Assembly: GCF_001429245.1 (NCBI RefSeq)
Contig: NZ_LMJE01000001.1
Location: 931,179 to 995,178 of the forward strand
Length of the DNA stretch: 64,000 nucleotides
Direction of reading: 5' to 3'
From: Rhizobium sp. Root274
Lineage (GTDB): Bacteria; Pseudomonadota; Alphaproteobacteria; Rhizobiales; Rhizobiaceae
This document shows, in pieces, positions 1-8,328 of this stretch. A model generated the notes under the pieces. It did no database searches and was not told the DNA's origin. It saw nothing but the letters and a program-made list of their open reading frames with translations. The stretch's first letter is position 1. Every line of letters begins with the position of its first letter. Position numbers and translations under genes: made by a program.

Positions 1-294
1 CAACGGCTCGTCCGAAACGACTTTGTATCCTGCGGCTTCAATCCTTGCCGCGAGCCCTGCCAGACCTTCGACGAGAATTGCGGGATGCGCCTTGCGAGCC
101 GGGCGAAAATCTTCTTCGACACCGAGATGGATGCGAAGATCACCCTGCTCAAACCAGCACCCACAGCGCCGGGCCAGATTTTCCGGCTTCTGCACTTCGA
201 TGAGCCCCAGCACATCACGATAAAAGGCACGCGCCCGGTCTTCACCACCTGACGGCATGGCCAGTTGAACATGGTGAAGCGCCAGAAGGGCCAT
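1..294 (-). CDS. VOC (glyoxalase/bleomycin-resistance fold) protein, 3' end cut by window edge
   Basis: The first 98 codons of a VOC-superfamily protein are visible and the reading frame runs off the left edge. The opening residues MALLALHHVQLAMP followed by a lone helix containing ARAFYRDVLGL are the typical first beta-alpha-beta unit of the fold, and H8 is a likely metal-ligand position. A second strand-rich block contains DLRIHLGVEEDFRPARKAH. The start codon lies 4 nt after the hisS stop, so the two are probably co-transcribed. The substrate cannot be told. In related genomes hisS is often followed by hisZ and hisG; those are not seen here and could lie beyond the edge. Confidence 0.8.
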   Translation of the reverse strand, partial: MALLALHHVQLAMPSGGEDRARAFYRDVLGLIEVQKPENLARRCGCWFEQGDLRIHLGVEEDFRPARKAHPAILVEGLAGLAARIEAAGYKVVSDEPL

Positions 295-298
295 TTAC

Positions 299-1816
299 TC
301 AACCTTTCGCCCGGCAGCGATCTTCCGCCTGGGCAGCCAGGATCTCCTTGACCTTCGCCACGAGCTCGGCCTCGGGCACCACTTCCTGCGCCACACGCGC
401 CTCGCGCCATTCGGCATTGTCGGTGATCTCGCCCGAGAGGCGCTTGCCCTCGATCAGGTCCTTGATCTGCACGACACCTTGAGCGCGCTCGTCGCCGCCC
501 TGGATGATGGCAATGGGCGCGCCGCGGCGGTCGGCATATTTCAGCTGGTTGCCGAATTTTTTCCAGTTGCCCTGGTACATTTCGGCGCGGATGCCTTCTG
601 CGCGCAGATGCTGCGTGAAGCGCTGGTAACGGCCCATGCTCTCGACATCGCCGTCCATGACGGTGACGAGGACCGGGCCGAGCGCGTGGTCCTCGCCGAG
701 CTTGCCGAGGTTCTTCAGCGCCGTCATCAGACGCGAGACGCCGATGGAGAAACCCGTGGCCGGGACCGGCTGGCCCATGAAGCGGGAGACGAGGCCATCG
801 TATCGCCCGCCGCCGCCGACCGAGCCGAAGACGACCTTTTCGCCCTTTTCATTGGTAACGTCGAAGGTGAGTTCGGCTTCGTAGACAGGGCCGGTATAGT
901 ATTCGAGGCCACGGACGACGGAGGGGTCGATCTTGATGCGGTCCGGCCCGTAGCCGGCGCCTGCAACAAGCGCGCCGATCATGTTCAGTTCCTCGACGCC
1001 CTCTTCACCCTTGGAGGTTCCTGCGACGAGTGCGGCCAATTCGGCAGCGCTTTCGGCATAGGACTTGATGCCGACGAAGAAAAGGACCTTAGCAATCTGC
1101 TCCTCATTCAGCCCCGCACCCTTGGTGAAGTCGCCGGACTCATCCTTGCGGCCTTCACCGAGCAGAAGCTTCACGCCTTCAGGCCCAAACTTATCGAGCT
1201 TGTCGATCGCCCGCAGCACGTTGAGCCTACGACCTGCATTCTCCTCGCCGCCGAGGCCGATGGCCTCCATAACACCATCCAGAACCTTACGGTTGTTGAC
1301 CCGGATCACATAGTCGCCGCGCTTGATGCCCAGCGCTTCCAGCGTGTCGGCCATCATCATGCACATTTCGGCATCGGCCTGGACGCCGGGGGCACCAACC
1401 GTATCGGCGTCGAACTGCATGAACTGGCGGAAACGGCCAGGACCCGGCTTCTCGTTGCGGAAGACGTAGCCGGCGCGGTAGGTGCGGAACGGCAGCTGGA
1501 TTTCCTGGAAATTCTCCGCGACATGGCGGGCCATCGGCGCCGTCAGGTCGTAGCGCAGCGACATCCACTGGTCGTCGTCGTCCTGCAGCGAGAAGACGCC
1601 TTCGTTCGGGCGGTCGCTGTCGGGTAGGAATTTTCCGAGCGCATCGGTGTATTCGAAGAGCGGGGTCTCGATCGGGTCGAAGCCGTAGCGCTCATAGACC
1701 TCGCGGATGGTCTCCATCATCTGATTGGCGGCGCGGATATCGGCTGCCTCGCGATCGACGAAGCCGCGCGGCAGGCGGGCCTTCAGCTTTTGCGGCTTCT
1801 TGTTCTTTTCGCTCAT
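299..1816 (-). CDS. hisS: Histidine--tRNA ligase
   Basis: Cytoplasmic class II aminoacyl-tRNA synthetase that charges tRNA-His. The protein has 505 residues, the longer form usual in Rhizobiales. Motif 1 surrounds residues 40-60 ([13 protein letters not shown]); motif 2 is [18 protein letters not shown]; the histidine-specific motif [11 protein letters not shown] and the GGGRYDGL loop follow; motif 3 is [10 protein letters not shown]. The C-terminal anticodon-binding domain (about residues 390-490) contains [20 protein letters not shown] is the start; no strong Shine-Dalgarno sequence is visible before it. A large open frame on the opposite strand at 479-1627 is a shadow of this gene. Confidence 0.97.
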   Translation of the reverse strand: MSEKNKKPQKLKARLPRGFVDREAADIRAANQMMETIREVYERYGFDPIETPLFEYTDALGKFLPDSDRPNEGVFSLQDDDDQWMSLRYDLTAPMARHVAENFQEIQLPFRTYRAGYVFRNEKPGPGRFRQFMQFDADTVGAPGVQADAEMCMMMADTLEALGIKRGDYVIRVNNRKVLDGVMEAIGLGGEENAGRRLNVLRAIDKLDKFGPEGVKLLLGEGRKDESGDFTKGAGLNEEQIAKVLFFVGIKSYAESAAELAALVAGTSKGEEGVEELNMIGALVAGAGYGPDRIKIDPSVVRGLEYYTGPVYEAELTFDVTNEKGEKVVFGSVGGGGRYDGLVSRFMGQPVPATGFSIGVSRLMTALKNLGKLGEDHALGPVLVTVMDGDVESMGRYQRFTQHLRAEGIRAEMYQGNWKKFGNQLKYADRRGAPIAIIQGGDERAQGVVQIKDLIEGKRLSGEITDNAEWREARVAQEVVPEAELVAKVKEILAAQAEDRCRAKG

Positions 1817-1969
1817 GATGACAACCGGAATTCCGTTTTAAAAAGGTGCCGGTGTCTTAGAGGATCAAGGATTTGGCGGCAAGGGCGAAGGCGGGTGGGG
1901 TCGAGGTCGGATGCTGGAAAATGGGTGGGCGCGGTGGTATATTCCAACGCGAAACCAGAGGTTGGACCG

Positions 1970-2197
1970 ATGAACAAGCGCGTCACGCTCGATATGCCGG
2001 AAGAAATGCATCAGCTGATCGTCGAATACGCCTCGGAGGCGGGTGCCGAGCCGGATGATTATCTGCGCCAGATGATCCAGCGCGAACTTGAGAACCTGCA
2101 GGATCTTGCTGCCGCGGACGAGGCCATGAAGCGTATCAAGAGCGGCGAGGACAAGGTCGTCAGTTCCGAGGAGTTTTGGCGTGGCCTGGACGATTGA
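1970..2197 (+). CDS. RelB-like antitoxin of a type II toxin-antitoxin pair
   Basis: A 75-residue acidic protein. The N-terminal strand MNKRVTLDMPEEMHQLI followed by two short helices is typical of ribbon-helix-helix DNA-binding antitoxins, and the C-terminal half (EAMKRIKSGEDKVVSSEEFW) is the usual flexible toxin-neutralising tail. The gene overlaps the downstream toxin by 17 nt, so translation is probably coupled. By family knowledge such proteins neutralise the toxin and repress their own promoter. A longer open frame begins at 1790, but its extra residues are low-complexity and do not look like protein. The family call rests on motif and context, not on a search. Confidence 0.82.
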   Translation: MNKRVTLDMPEEMHQLIVEYASEAGAEPDDYLRQMIQRELENLQDLAAADEAMKRIKSGEDKVVSSEEFWRGLDD

Positions 2198-2450
2198 ATA
2201 TCGCCAGCCTGTTCGGAAAACGATCGATAAACTCGATCCCGTCATTCGCCGCCGTATAAAACAATTTCTCGAAGAGCGGCTTGCCAAACACGACAATCCC
2301 CGAAGCCTTGGCGATCCCCTTCATGGGAGCAAACTTGGCGCCTATTGGCGCTACACAGTTGGCGACTACCGCATCATCTGCGATATCCAGGACGGCAAAC
2401 TCATCGTGCTCGTGGTCGAGATCGGCCATCGAAGCTCCGTCTATCGGTAA
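2181..2450 (+). CDS. RelE/ParE-superfamily toxin
   Basis: An 89-residue basic protein with the compact RelE fold signature: a start like AWTIEYRQPVRKTIDKL, a helical pair RRRIKQFLEERL, then the conserved core GSKLGAYWRYTVGDYRIICDI and a final beta strand IVLVVEIGHRSSVY. The arginine in DYRII and the C-terminal RxSVY are the positions usually tied to ribosome-dependent mRNA cleavage in RelE relatives. The start is GTG, inside the antitoxin gene. Antitoxin and toxin form one transcription unit, and the next gene begins only 3 nt after the stop. The target is inferred from the family. Confidence 0.88.
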   Translation: MAWTIEYRQPVRKTIDKLDPVIRRRIKQFLEERLAKHDNPRSLGDPLHGSKLGAYWRYTVGDYRIICDIQDGKLIVLVVEIGHRSSVYR

Positions 2451-2453
2451 GAC

Positions 2454-3209
2454 ATGATCCTCGAAGCCCTGAATTATGCCGCGACATGGCCGCTCACCTC
2501 GGCTGGTCATCGTCGGTTCATACGTTCCTCCGTCAATCTGTGGGCGCGGGCCAATCGCTGTCGTGCCGCCTGGGCCGAACATGAGCGGCAGACGAAGGCG
2601 GCCATTCTGAAGGCCGCTGAGGGTTGTCGGCAGCGGCGGACGGCCGTGGTGCTGGGGTCGGGGCTGCTGCGGGACGTGCCGGTGATCGAGCTGTCGCGGC
2701 TGTTCGATACCGTCGTCCTGGTCGATCTCGTGCATCTCGCCAGCGTGCGCGGCTGGATCGCTCTGAGGGGGCTGAAGAATGTTCGGCTTATCGAGCGCGA
2801 TGTCTCCGGGCTCGACGCGATGTTGGCCGGCGAGCCGTTGGAGCCGCTCGCGTTCCTGAGACAGGTACCCTATCTCGATTTCGTGACCTCGGCCAATCTG
2901 CTGTCGCAGATCAGCATCGGGGCCAGCAGGCGGATTTCGGGGATGGAGCGCCAGGCTGTGCCGAACGATCTGCTCACCGCACTTGTCAGAGCGCATCTCG
3001 AGGGAATGGCGCAGGTAGCGGCGCAGACGGTTCTTGTGACCGACATTTCCTATACGGTTCTGGACGGGTCGGGGGCTGCACATGAGACTGAAGACCTCAT
3101 GCATGGCGTCGATCTCGGCAGCCCTTCCTCCCAGTGGGATTGGCCTGTGATCCCGTTCGGCGAGGAAAGTCGCGATTACCAGATCGTCCACCGCGTCGTC
3201 GTACGGTGA
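2454..3209 (+). CDS. Conserved hypothetical protein with Rossmann/methyltransferase-like core
   Basis: Not assigned to a named family. The 251-residue protein has no signal peptide or membrane segment. Residues about 64-95 read TAVVLGSGLLRDVPVIEL...FDTVVLVDLVH, a glycine-rich loop followed by an acidic residue at the end of the next strand, as in class I SAM-dependent methyltransferases (motifs I and II). A later segment, DFVTSANLLSQI, could be the motif IV strand. The C-terminal part is rich in acidic residues. The gene starts 3 nt after the toxin stop, so it is probably translated with the toxin-antitoxin pair, which is an unusual neighbour. A catalytic role is inference only. Confidence 0.7.
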   Translation: MILEALNYAATWPLTSAGHRRFIRSSVNLWARANRCRAAWAEHERQTKAAILKAAEGCRQRRTAVVLGSGLLRDVPVIELSRLFDTVVLVDLVHLASVRGWIALRGLKNVRLIERDVSGLDAMLAGEPLEPLAFLRQVPYLDFVTSANLLSQISIGASRRISGMERQAVPNDLLTALVRAHLEGMAQVAAQTVLVTDISYTVLDGSGAAHETEDLMHGVDLGSPSSQWDWPVIPFGEESRDYQIVHRVVVR

Positions 3210-3261
3210 CTTCGATGTCACCCGCCTTGCTTTCGTCGAGATCGCGCATCATCTTCACGCC

Positions 3262-3654
3262 ATGATCTCGCTCGCCCGCCTCCTGCTGTTCGTCGCAGCG
3301 CTTGCCTATGGTGCCATGCCCGTAACTGGCATGTCGGCCATGGCGATGCCTGTGGTCCAGATGACGGATCATAGCGGCGGCCTGGATCGCCCGGCCTCTG
3401 TGGCGAAAGCCATGGTGGATGTCGACTGTCCACATTCGGGCGTCAGCAAGACAGTGGCCGATGCTGGCGAGGGTGCCGGCGACAGTTCCAAGCCGATGAA
3501 GATCAACGGACATTGCGCCGCCTGCCTGACCCTGCCCGCCAACCCCGCCTTCGCCGATGGCGGGCAAGCCGCGCGGGCAGCGGAAGCCGGCTTGCCGATG
3601 CCGCAACTCGTATCGCAGATGGCAGCACCGGTCACCCCCCCTCCCCGCGCCTGA
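3262..3654 (+). CDS. Small secreted Cys-containing protein, possibly metal-related
   Basis: A 130-residue protein with an N-terminal hydrophobic signal-like segment (MISLARLLLFVAALAYGAMP). The mature part is Met-rich near the start (MSAMAMPVVQM) and holds the cysteines DCPHSG and HCAAC, which could bind a metal or form a disulfide. It resembles small DUF2946-type envelope proteins in size and in the late HCxxC motif, but the match is loose. The gene lies 63 nt upstream of a DUF305 gene on the same strand, and DUF305 proteins are commonly found with copper genes. A copper-linked periplasmic role is therefore a guess from context. Confidence 0.6.
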   Translation: MISLARLLLFVAALAYGAMPVTGMSAMAMPVVQMTDHSGGLDRPASVAKAMVDVDCPHSGVSKTVADAGEGAGDSSKPMKINGHCAACLTLPANPAFADGGQAARAAEAGLPMPQLVSQMAAPVTPPPRA

Positions 3655-3717
3655 GACGATGACCGGCGTGGCGTTTCGCTGCGCCCCTTCCATCATCGAT
3701 CAGCACAGGAGATAACA

Positions 3718-4101
3718 ATGCTGAAAACCATTCTTCTTTCGGCGTCGCTTGCGACCGCCCTTTCCACCTCCGCCGTCCTTGCACAGGATGACACCATGCA
3801 TCAGGGCCACGACATGTCCTCGATGGACCATGGCATGATGGATGACAGTCCGTCCTCCAAGGCCTTTGCCGCCGCGAATGAAAAGATGCATAAGGACATG
3901 GCCGTGCCGCTCGCCGGCAATGCCGATGTCGACTTCGTCCAGGGCATGATCCCGCACCATCAAGGCGCGATCGACATGGCGAAGATCGTGCTCGAACACG
4001 GCAAGGATCCGGAGATCCGCAAGCTGGCGGAGGATGTGATCAAGGCCCAGGAGGGCGAAATTGCCATGATGAAGGCATGGCTGGCCAAGAACGGCCAGTA
4101 A
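3718..4101 (+). CDS. DUF305 family periplasmic protein
   Basis: A 127-residue exported protein. A signal peptide (MLKTILLSASLATALSTSAVLAQ) is followed by a His/Met-rich stretch (MHQGHDMSSMDHGMM), then the four-helix DUF305 core with the signature DFVQGMIPHHQGAIDMA and the closing helix EIAMMKAWL. The paired histidines and the many methionines suggest metal, probably copper, binding; this is known context for the family rather than shown here. A good ribosome-binding site (aggagat) sits 6 nt before ATG. A rho-independent terminator follows at 4124-4154. Confidence 0.9.
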   Translation: MLKTILLSASLATALSTSAVLAQDDTMHQGHDMSSMDHGMMDDSPSSKAFAAANEKMHKDMAVPLAGNADVDFVQGMIPHHQGAIDMAKIVLEHGKDPEIRKLAEDVIKAQEGEIAMMKAWLAKNGQ

Positions 4102-4123
4102 TTCGCAACCAGGCCTGAAACCG

Positions 4124-4154
4124 GCAATGGCGCTGCTTGGCGCCATTGCTTTGT
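4124..4154 (+). terminator. Rho-independent terminator after DUF305 gene
   Basis: A perfect 10-bp stem, gcaatggcgc / gcgccattgc, with a 6-nt loop is followed by a short T-rich run. It lies 22 nt after the stop codon. Confidence 0.75.
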
Positions 4155-4159
4155 CCGAT

Positions 4160-4358
4160 GAGGACGCTAGAGCCGTTCATTTTTAAATGGAATTAGTTCT
4201 GTTGGCTCAAACGGAGTAGGATGGTCGACCGGGCGGCGCGTGTCGTAGCCACAGCCTACGGCCAAGCCGGCCGGTCGATCAGGCGGCCCGTTTCAGCCAA
4301 CCCGAAGGGCCGGGCATCTTTCCGCCGGGATAAATGAACGGCTCTAGTCTTGCGTCCT
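4160..4358. repeat. Long imperfect palindromic intergenic element (~199 bp)
   Basis: The ends are inverted copies: ctagagccgttcattt at 4168-4183 pairs perfectly with 4332-4347, and gaggacgc at 4160-4167 pairs with gcgtcctc at 4351-4358 after a 4-nt bulge. Inside, gttggctcaaacgg (about 4200-4213) pairs with ccgtttcagccaac near 4288-4301 with one mismatch, and ggtcgaccgg pairs with ccggtcgatc. The whole element could fold as one long hairpin. It has no reading frame. Its form fits the mosaic or MITE-like palindromes known between rhizobial genes, but copy number elsewhere cannot be seen here. Confidence 0.8.
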
Positions 4359-4386
4359 CTGAGTTCGGAAAGGAGGCGGCATTTCG

Positions 4387-5088
4387 ATGAGACCCGTCAC
4401 CGTCATCGGCTTCGATGCCGACGACACGCTTTGGCAGAACGAGCAGTATTACAAGCTGACGGAGGCGCATTTCCGCGGCCTGCTCAAGGACTTTGCCGAG
4501 GGAGATCATATTTCCGAGCGGCTGCTCGATGCCGAGAAGCGCAATCTGGCGCATTACGGCTTCGGCATCAAAGGCTTCACACTGTCGATGATCGAGACGG
4601 CGCTTGAGATCACCGAGGGGCGCGTGCCGACCAGTGTGATCTCCGAGATCCTGTCGATCGGGCGCAATCTGCTCGGCCATCCCGTCGAATGCCTGCCGCA
4701 TGCGCGTGAGACGCTGGAGGCGCTGACCGGGCAGTATTTCCTGGTGCTGATTACCAAGGGGGATCTGTTCGATCAGGAGCGCAAGCTGGCCCAATCGGGG
4801 CTGGGTGATTTCTTCGATGCGGTCGAGATTGTCTCCGACAAGACCGCCACCACCTATCGGCGGATTTTCGGCAAACATGGCAATGGGCCAGAGCGGGCGA
4901 TGATGATCGGCAATTCTCTGAAATCGGACGTCGTGCCGGCGATTGCGGCCGGCGCCTGGGGCGTGTTCGTGCCGCATGAACTGACCTGGGTGCTGGAGCA
5001 TGTGGAAAAACCGGTGGAGGCCCCCCGGTTCCGCGAGGTTTCGGACCTCGGTCATGTTCCGGATCTCGTCGCCCGCCTGCAGGATTGA
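4387..5088 (+). CDS. HAD-superfamily hydrolase
   Basis: A 233-residue cytoplasmic phosphatase-like protein. Motif I is FDADDTLW with the nucleophile Asp10 and the acid/base Asp12. Motif II is the strand-end threonine in LVLITKGD, motif III is the lysine in SDKTATTYRRIF, and motif IV is GNSLKSDVVPA. A helical cap fills residues 20-100. These residues are complete, so an active phosphohydrolase is expected; the substrate is unknown. The stop is 7 nt before the next gene, suggesting one transcript. Confidence 0.9.
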   Translation: MRPVTVIGFDADDTLWQNEQYYKLTEAHFRGLLKDFAEGDHISERLLDAEKRNLAHYGFGIKGFTLSMIETALEITEGRVPTSVISEILSIGRNLLGHPVECLPHARETLEALTGQYFLVLITKGDLFDQERKLAQSGLGDFFDAVEIVSDKTATTYRRIFGKHGNGPERAMMIGNSLKSDVVPAIAAGAWGVFVPHELTWVLEHVEKPVEAPRFREVSDLGHVPDLVARLQD

Positions 5089-5095
5089 ACGCCGC

Positions 5096-5761
5096 ATGCT
5101 CCACTTCGACGACATTTACGAACTGGCGATCTCCCGAAAGGGGGAGCCGGCAGTGCTCGAAAACCTTCAATATCCGAAGCCGTCCGACACCATCCGGACA
5201 ACACCTGATGATCGCTTCCTGGCCCTGATGACGAGATGCATTTTCCAGTCCGGCTTCAATTGGAAGGTCGTGGAGGCGATGTGGCCGGGTTTCGAAGCGG
5301 CTTTCGACGGCTTCGACATTGGCCGATGTGCCATGCTGCATGACGAGGATTTCGGGCGACTGGTGTCGGATGTCAGGATCGTGCGCCATGGGCCGAAGAT
5401 CCGGGCCGTGCAGGAAAATGCTGTCTTCCTGTCGGACATCGCGCGCGCGCATGGGTCGGCTGGTGCCTTTTTTGCTGGTTGGCCGACCGAGGATTATGTA
5501 GGCCTGCTCGATCTGTTGCAGAAGAAGGGGTCGCGGCTCGGCGGCAATACGGGACAGTATTTCCTGCGCTTTGCCGGGATCGACAGCTTCATCCTGTCGA
5601 GAAGTGTGGTCAATCGGCTCATCGCAGAGGGTATCGTGACGAAGGCGCCCAGCTCGGCGCGCGACAAGGCCGCGGTTCAGGCTGCCTTCAACACCTGGCG
5701 GGATCAGTCCGGACGGTCTCTGACCGAGATCAGCCGGGTGCTGGCGCTCAGCATCGACTGA
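5096..5761 (+). CDS. HhH-GPD glycosylase related to 3-methyladenine DNA glycosylase I, zinc site absent
   Basis: A 221-residue protein aligned with Tag: FLALMTRCIFQSGFNWKVVEAMWPGFEAAFDGFD matches the Tag core EGFQSGLSWLTIL...FRAAFAGFD in the neighbouring gene, followed by a matching RIVRHGPKIRAVQENA segment. It lacks the N-terminal Cys-x-W-x-His and the C-terminal His/Cys ligands that form the zinc snap in classical Tag. The start at 5096 is chosen because the in-frame upstream part overlaps the HAD gene and looks like shadow sequence. It converges with the true tag gene, with stops 6 nt apart. Base-excision activity is plausible but unproven. Confidence 0.75.
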   Translation: MLHFDDIYELAISRKGEPAVLENLQYPKPSDTIRTTPDDRFLALMTRCIFQSGFNWKVVEAMWPGFEAAFDGFDIGRCAMLHDEDFGRLVSDVRIVRHGPKIRAVQENAVFLSDIARAHGSAGAFFAGWPTEDYVGLLDLLQKKGSRLGGNTGQYFLRFAGIDSFILSRSVVNRLIAEGIVTKAPSSARDKAAVQAAFNTWRDQSGRSLTEISRVLALSID

Positions 5762-5767
5762 AAAGGG

Positions 5768-6403
5768 CTAGGGCCTGACGAACCTCGCCCTCAAGTCCTC
5801 GATGCGCGCGCGGCAGCAGCATCCCTCGATGTGGTCGTTGACCAGGCCCATGGCCTGCATGAAGGCATAGACGGTGGTCGGGCCGACAAAGGTCCAGCCG
5901 CGCTTCTTCAGGTCCTTGGAAAGCCGGATTGATGTGGGCGAGGTCGGATTGGCCCTGAGCGTCGCATAGTCCATGCGGGCGGGGCGTTCTGCCGCGTCAG
6001 GCTCGAAGCTCCAGAAATAGCGAGCGAGCGAGCCGAATTCGGTTTTCAGGTCCACGGCGCGGCGGGCATTGTTGATCGTCGAAACGATCTTGCCGCGATG
6101 GCGGATGATGCCGGCATCGGCCAGGCAACGGGCGATGTCATCATCGCCGAAGCGGGCGACCTGATGGAAGTCGAAGCCGGCAAAGGCGGCGCGGAAGTTC
6201 TCGCGCTTTCTCAGGATGGTCAACCAGGAGAGGCCGGACTGAAAACCTTCGAGGCAGATCTTTTCGAAGAGCCTCACATCATCGGTAACGGGCGTGCCCC
6301 ATTCCGCGTCGTGATAGCGGCGATAGTCTTCCAGACCGCCGTGCCAGAAACAGCGGTCGAGGCCGTCCTCTCCCCCAATCAAACCTTCGGCCACGCCGTC
6401 CAT
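5768..6403 (-). CDS. tag: DNA-3-methyladenine glycosylase I
   Basis: A 211-residue base-excision repair enzyme that removes 3-methyladenine from DNA. The N-terminal zinc ligands are in RCFWHGG, followed by YHDAEWGTPV and the helix-hairpin-helix core EGFQSGLSWLTILRKRENFR. GWTFVGPTTVYAFMQAMGLVNDH carries the C-terminal His, followed by Cys residues (GCCCRA) that complete the zinc site. Length is slightly above the usual ~190 because of a short N-terminal extension. It faces a zinc-less paralogue (5096-5761). Confidence 0.94.
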   Translation of the reverse strand: MDGVAEGLIGGEDGLDRCFWHGGLEDYRRYHDAEWGTPVTDDVRLFEKICLEGFQSGLSWLTILRKRENFRAAFAGFDFHQVARFGDDDIARCLADAGIIRHRGKIVSTINNARRAVDLKTEFGSLARYFWSFEPDAAERPARMDYATLRANPTSPTSIRLSKDLKKRGWTFVGPTTVYAFMQAMGLVNDHIEGCCCRARIEDLRARFVRP

Positions 6404-6611
6404 GCGATTCTCCCAGTCGTTTTCCGGCGTTTACCATTTGTTCACGAGTTTTCCAAACCGACTGCTAACCCTTCTGAAAGGTTTACGGCATCGATCGCAT
6501 TTTTATGAATGGCTCTTTACCAAATGGCGGCCCTCGCTCTGGCACGATCACCGTGAACCCGGTCGGCTTTTTGCCTGCCGCCGCCTTCGGTCCCATGTTG
6601 CGAGTTGTCCG

Positions 6612-7406
6612 ATGTTGAAGAAATCAATCCTGCTGGCCCTCATTGCCAGCCTGCCATTTGCCTTTTCCGCCACTGCAAACGACCGTTACCAGAGCCGCCC
6701 CCCTGTCATGGTGAGCCCGGACCTGCAGGCGGCCTGGCTGCTGCAACTCGGCGGTCTGCCGCCGCAGAGACCGGGTTACGCGACGCGGCCGGTCGCCAAT
6801 GCCGGTCGCCAGATGGTGCCCGTCTATCGCCAGCAGATCGTTCGCCAGCCGCAGCCGCAAGTCGTGCAGCAGCGCCGCGTTCTGTTTGGACAGCAGCCTG
6901 CCGTGCAGCAGGTCGCCATGCGCCCGAACAAGCCGGTGCGCACGCAGATCGAGCCGCAATTCCTGCCGCAGATGGTGGAATACCAAACGACGGAGAAGCC
7001 GGGCACGATCGTCATCGATACGCGCGAACGTTTCCTCTATCTCGTGATGGAGAACGGCATGGCCAAGCGCTATGGCGTCGGGGTCGGCAAGCCTGGCTTC
7101 GAATGGGCCGGAACGCATAAGGTGACAGCCAAGCGCGAATGGCCGTCGTGGAACCCGCCGCAGGAAATGATCGCCCGGGAAGCGGCCAAGGGTCACTATC
7201 TGCCGGCCAGCATGGAAGGCGGACCGGAAAATCCGCTCGGGGCGCGCGCCATGTATCTTGGCTCCACCCTCTACCGCATCCACGGCACCAACGCGCCCTG
7301 GTCGATCGGCAGCGGCGTCTCCTCCGGTTGCATTCGCATGCGCAACGAGGACGTGACCGATCTTTATGATCGGGTGAAGGTCGGGACCAAGGTAATTGTG
7401 ATCTGA
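6612..7406 (+). CDS. L,D-transpeptidase (YkuD domain), exported
   Basis: A 264-residue periplasmic enzyme expected to form 3-3 peptidoglycan cross-links or anchor proteins to the wall. A signal peptide (MLKKSILLALIASLPFAFSATA) supports ATG at 6612; the frame is open upstream, but that part is not protein-like. A Gln/Arg-rich linker (about residues 50-120) precedes the YkuD domain, which contains TIVIDTRERFLYLV and the catalytic pair HGTN...SSGCIRM with Cys240. The RHG(S)...SGC pattern is complete. A second enzyme of the same family follows 91 nt downstream. Confidence 0.92.
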   Translation: MLKKSILLALIASLPFAFSATANDRYQSRPPVMVSPDLQAAWLLQLGGLPPQRPGYATRPVANAGRQMVPVYRQQIVRQPQPQVVQQRRVLFGQQPAVQQVAMRPNKPVRTQIEPQFLPQMVEYQTTEKPGTIVIDTRERFLYLVMENGMAKRYGVGVGKPGFEWAGTHKVTAKREWPSWNPPQEMIAREAAKGHYLPASMEGGPENPLGARAMYLGSTLYRIHGTNAPWSIGSGVSSGCIRMRNEDVTDLYDRVKVGTKVIVI

Positions 7407-7497
7407 AGCACTCTCCATGTCACAATCGCCGGCTCGGCTCTTGCATTAGCAAAGGAAGCGGCTAGGCTCTCACCCCAGTAAATTCAGGGGACCAACC

Positions 7498-8181
7498 ATG
7501 CTCGATTCCATCACGACCCGGGTTGCCGCGACCATGATCGCGGCGACTTTCCTGCTTCCCATGCCGGCAAGCGCCCTCACCCTCAACCGCGTCCAGACGT
7601 CGAGCGATGTCACGCTTGTCGTGCAGCAGAAGCAGGTTGCCGAGAAGTTCAAGCGCAAGGTCGTCCGTCTGACTACCGACGAGAAGCCCGGCACGATCAT
7701 CATCGATACCAACAACAAGTTCCTCTACTTCGTCGAAGGCAACAACCGCGCGACCCGTTACGGCGTCGGCGTCGGTCGTGACGGCTTCGGCTGGTCGGGC
7801 GTGGTGAAAATCGGTCGCAAGTCGGAATGGCCGGAATGGCGCCCGCCGGAAGAAATGCGCCGGCGCGAAGCCGCCAAAGGCCATATGCTGCCGGTCGTGC
7901 AGGAAGGCGGCCCGGACAATCCGCTCGGCGCGCGCGCCATGTATCTCTACAAGGGTGGCCGCGACACGATTTTCCGCATTCACGGCACCAACCAGCCCTG
8001 GACGATCGGCCTCAACATGTCGTCCGGCTGCATCCGCATGATGAACAAGGATGTCGAGCATCTCTATGATCGCGCCGAGGTCGGCGCCAAGGTCATCGTC
8101 GTGGGCCCCGGCAACAAGCAGGGTGACGTTTCCTTCGACGACAAGGGCATCGACATCCTGCGCACGATCTTCGGCGGCTGA
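7498..8181 (+). CDS. L,D-transpeptidase (YkuD domain), second copy
   Basis: A 227-residue exported protein. Signal peptide residues 1-26 end in PASA. The YkuD domain runs from about residue 60, with KPGTIIIDTNNKFLYFV, a conserved WPEWRPPEEM segment shared with the gene upstream, and the active site HGTNQPWTI...SSGCIRM with Cys178. A 25-residue C-terminal tail extends past the domain. It is shorter than its neighbour because it lacks the Gln-rich linker. The pair probably arose by duplication. A terminator follows at 8212-8239. Confidence 0.93.
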   Translation: MLDSITTRVAATMIAATFLLPMPASALTLNRVQTSSDVTLVVQQKQVAEKFKRKVVRLTTDEKPGTIIIDTNNKFLYFVEGNNRATRYGVGVGRDGFGWSGVVKIGRKSEWPEWRPPEEMRRREAAKGHMLPVVQEGGPDNPLGARAMYLYKGGRDTIFRIHGTNQPWTIGLNMSSGCIRMMNKDVEHLYDRAEVGAKVIVVGPGNKQGDVSFDDKGIDILRTIFGG

Positions 8182-8211
8182 ACCAAGAGCCATTTGCCGA
8201 GACCACATTCG

Positions 8212-8239
8212 CGGCCGCGCCACCCAGCGCGGCCGTTTT
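8212..8239 (+). terminator. Rho-independent terminator after second L,D-transpeptidase
   Basis: A 9-bp GC stem, cggccgcgc / gcgcggccg, with a 6-nt loop is followed directly by tttt. It lies about 30 nt past the stop codon. Confidence 0.75.
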
Positions 8240-8328
8240 GCTGTCATCTTCCTGTTGCCTCGCCGGGGCAGTCTTCAGTAAACGGCAGGCGGATCAGCCC
8301 GTCTGCCAGACTGTCCGGGGGCTTCTTG

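Noticed and set aside
479-1627. 382-residue open frame on the plus strand
   Set aside because: It is exactly antisense to hisS, with no recognisable protein motif; a high-G+C shadow frame.
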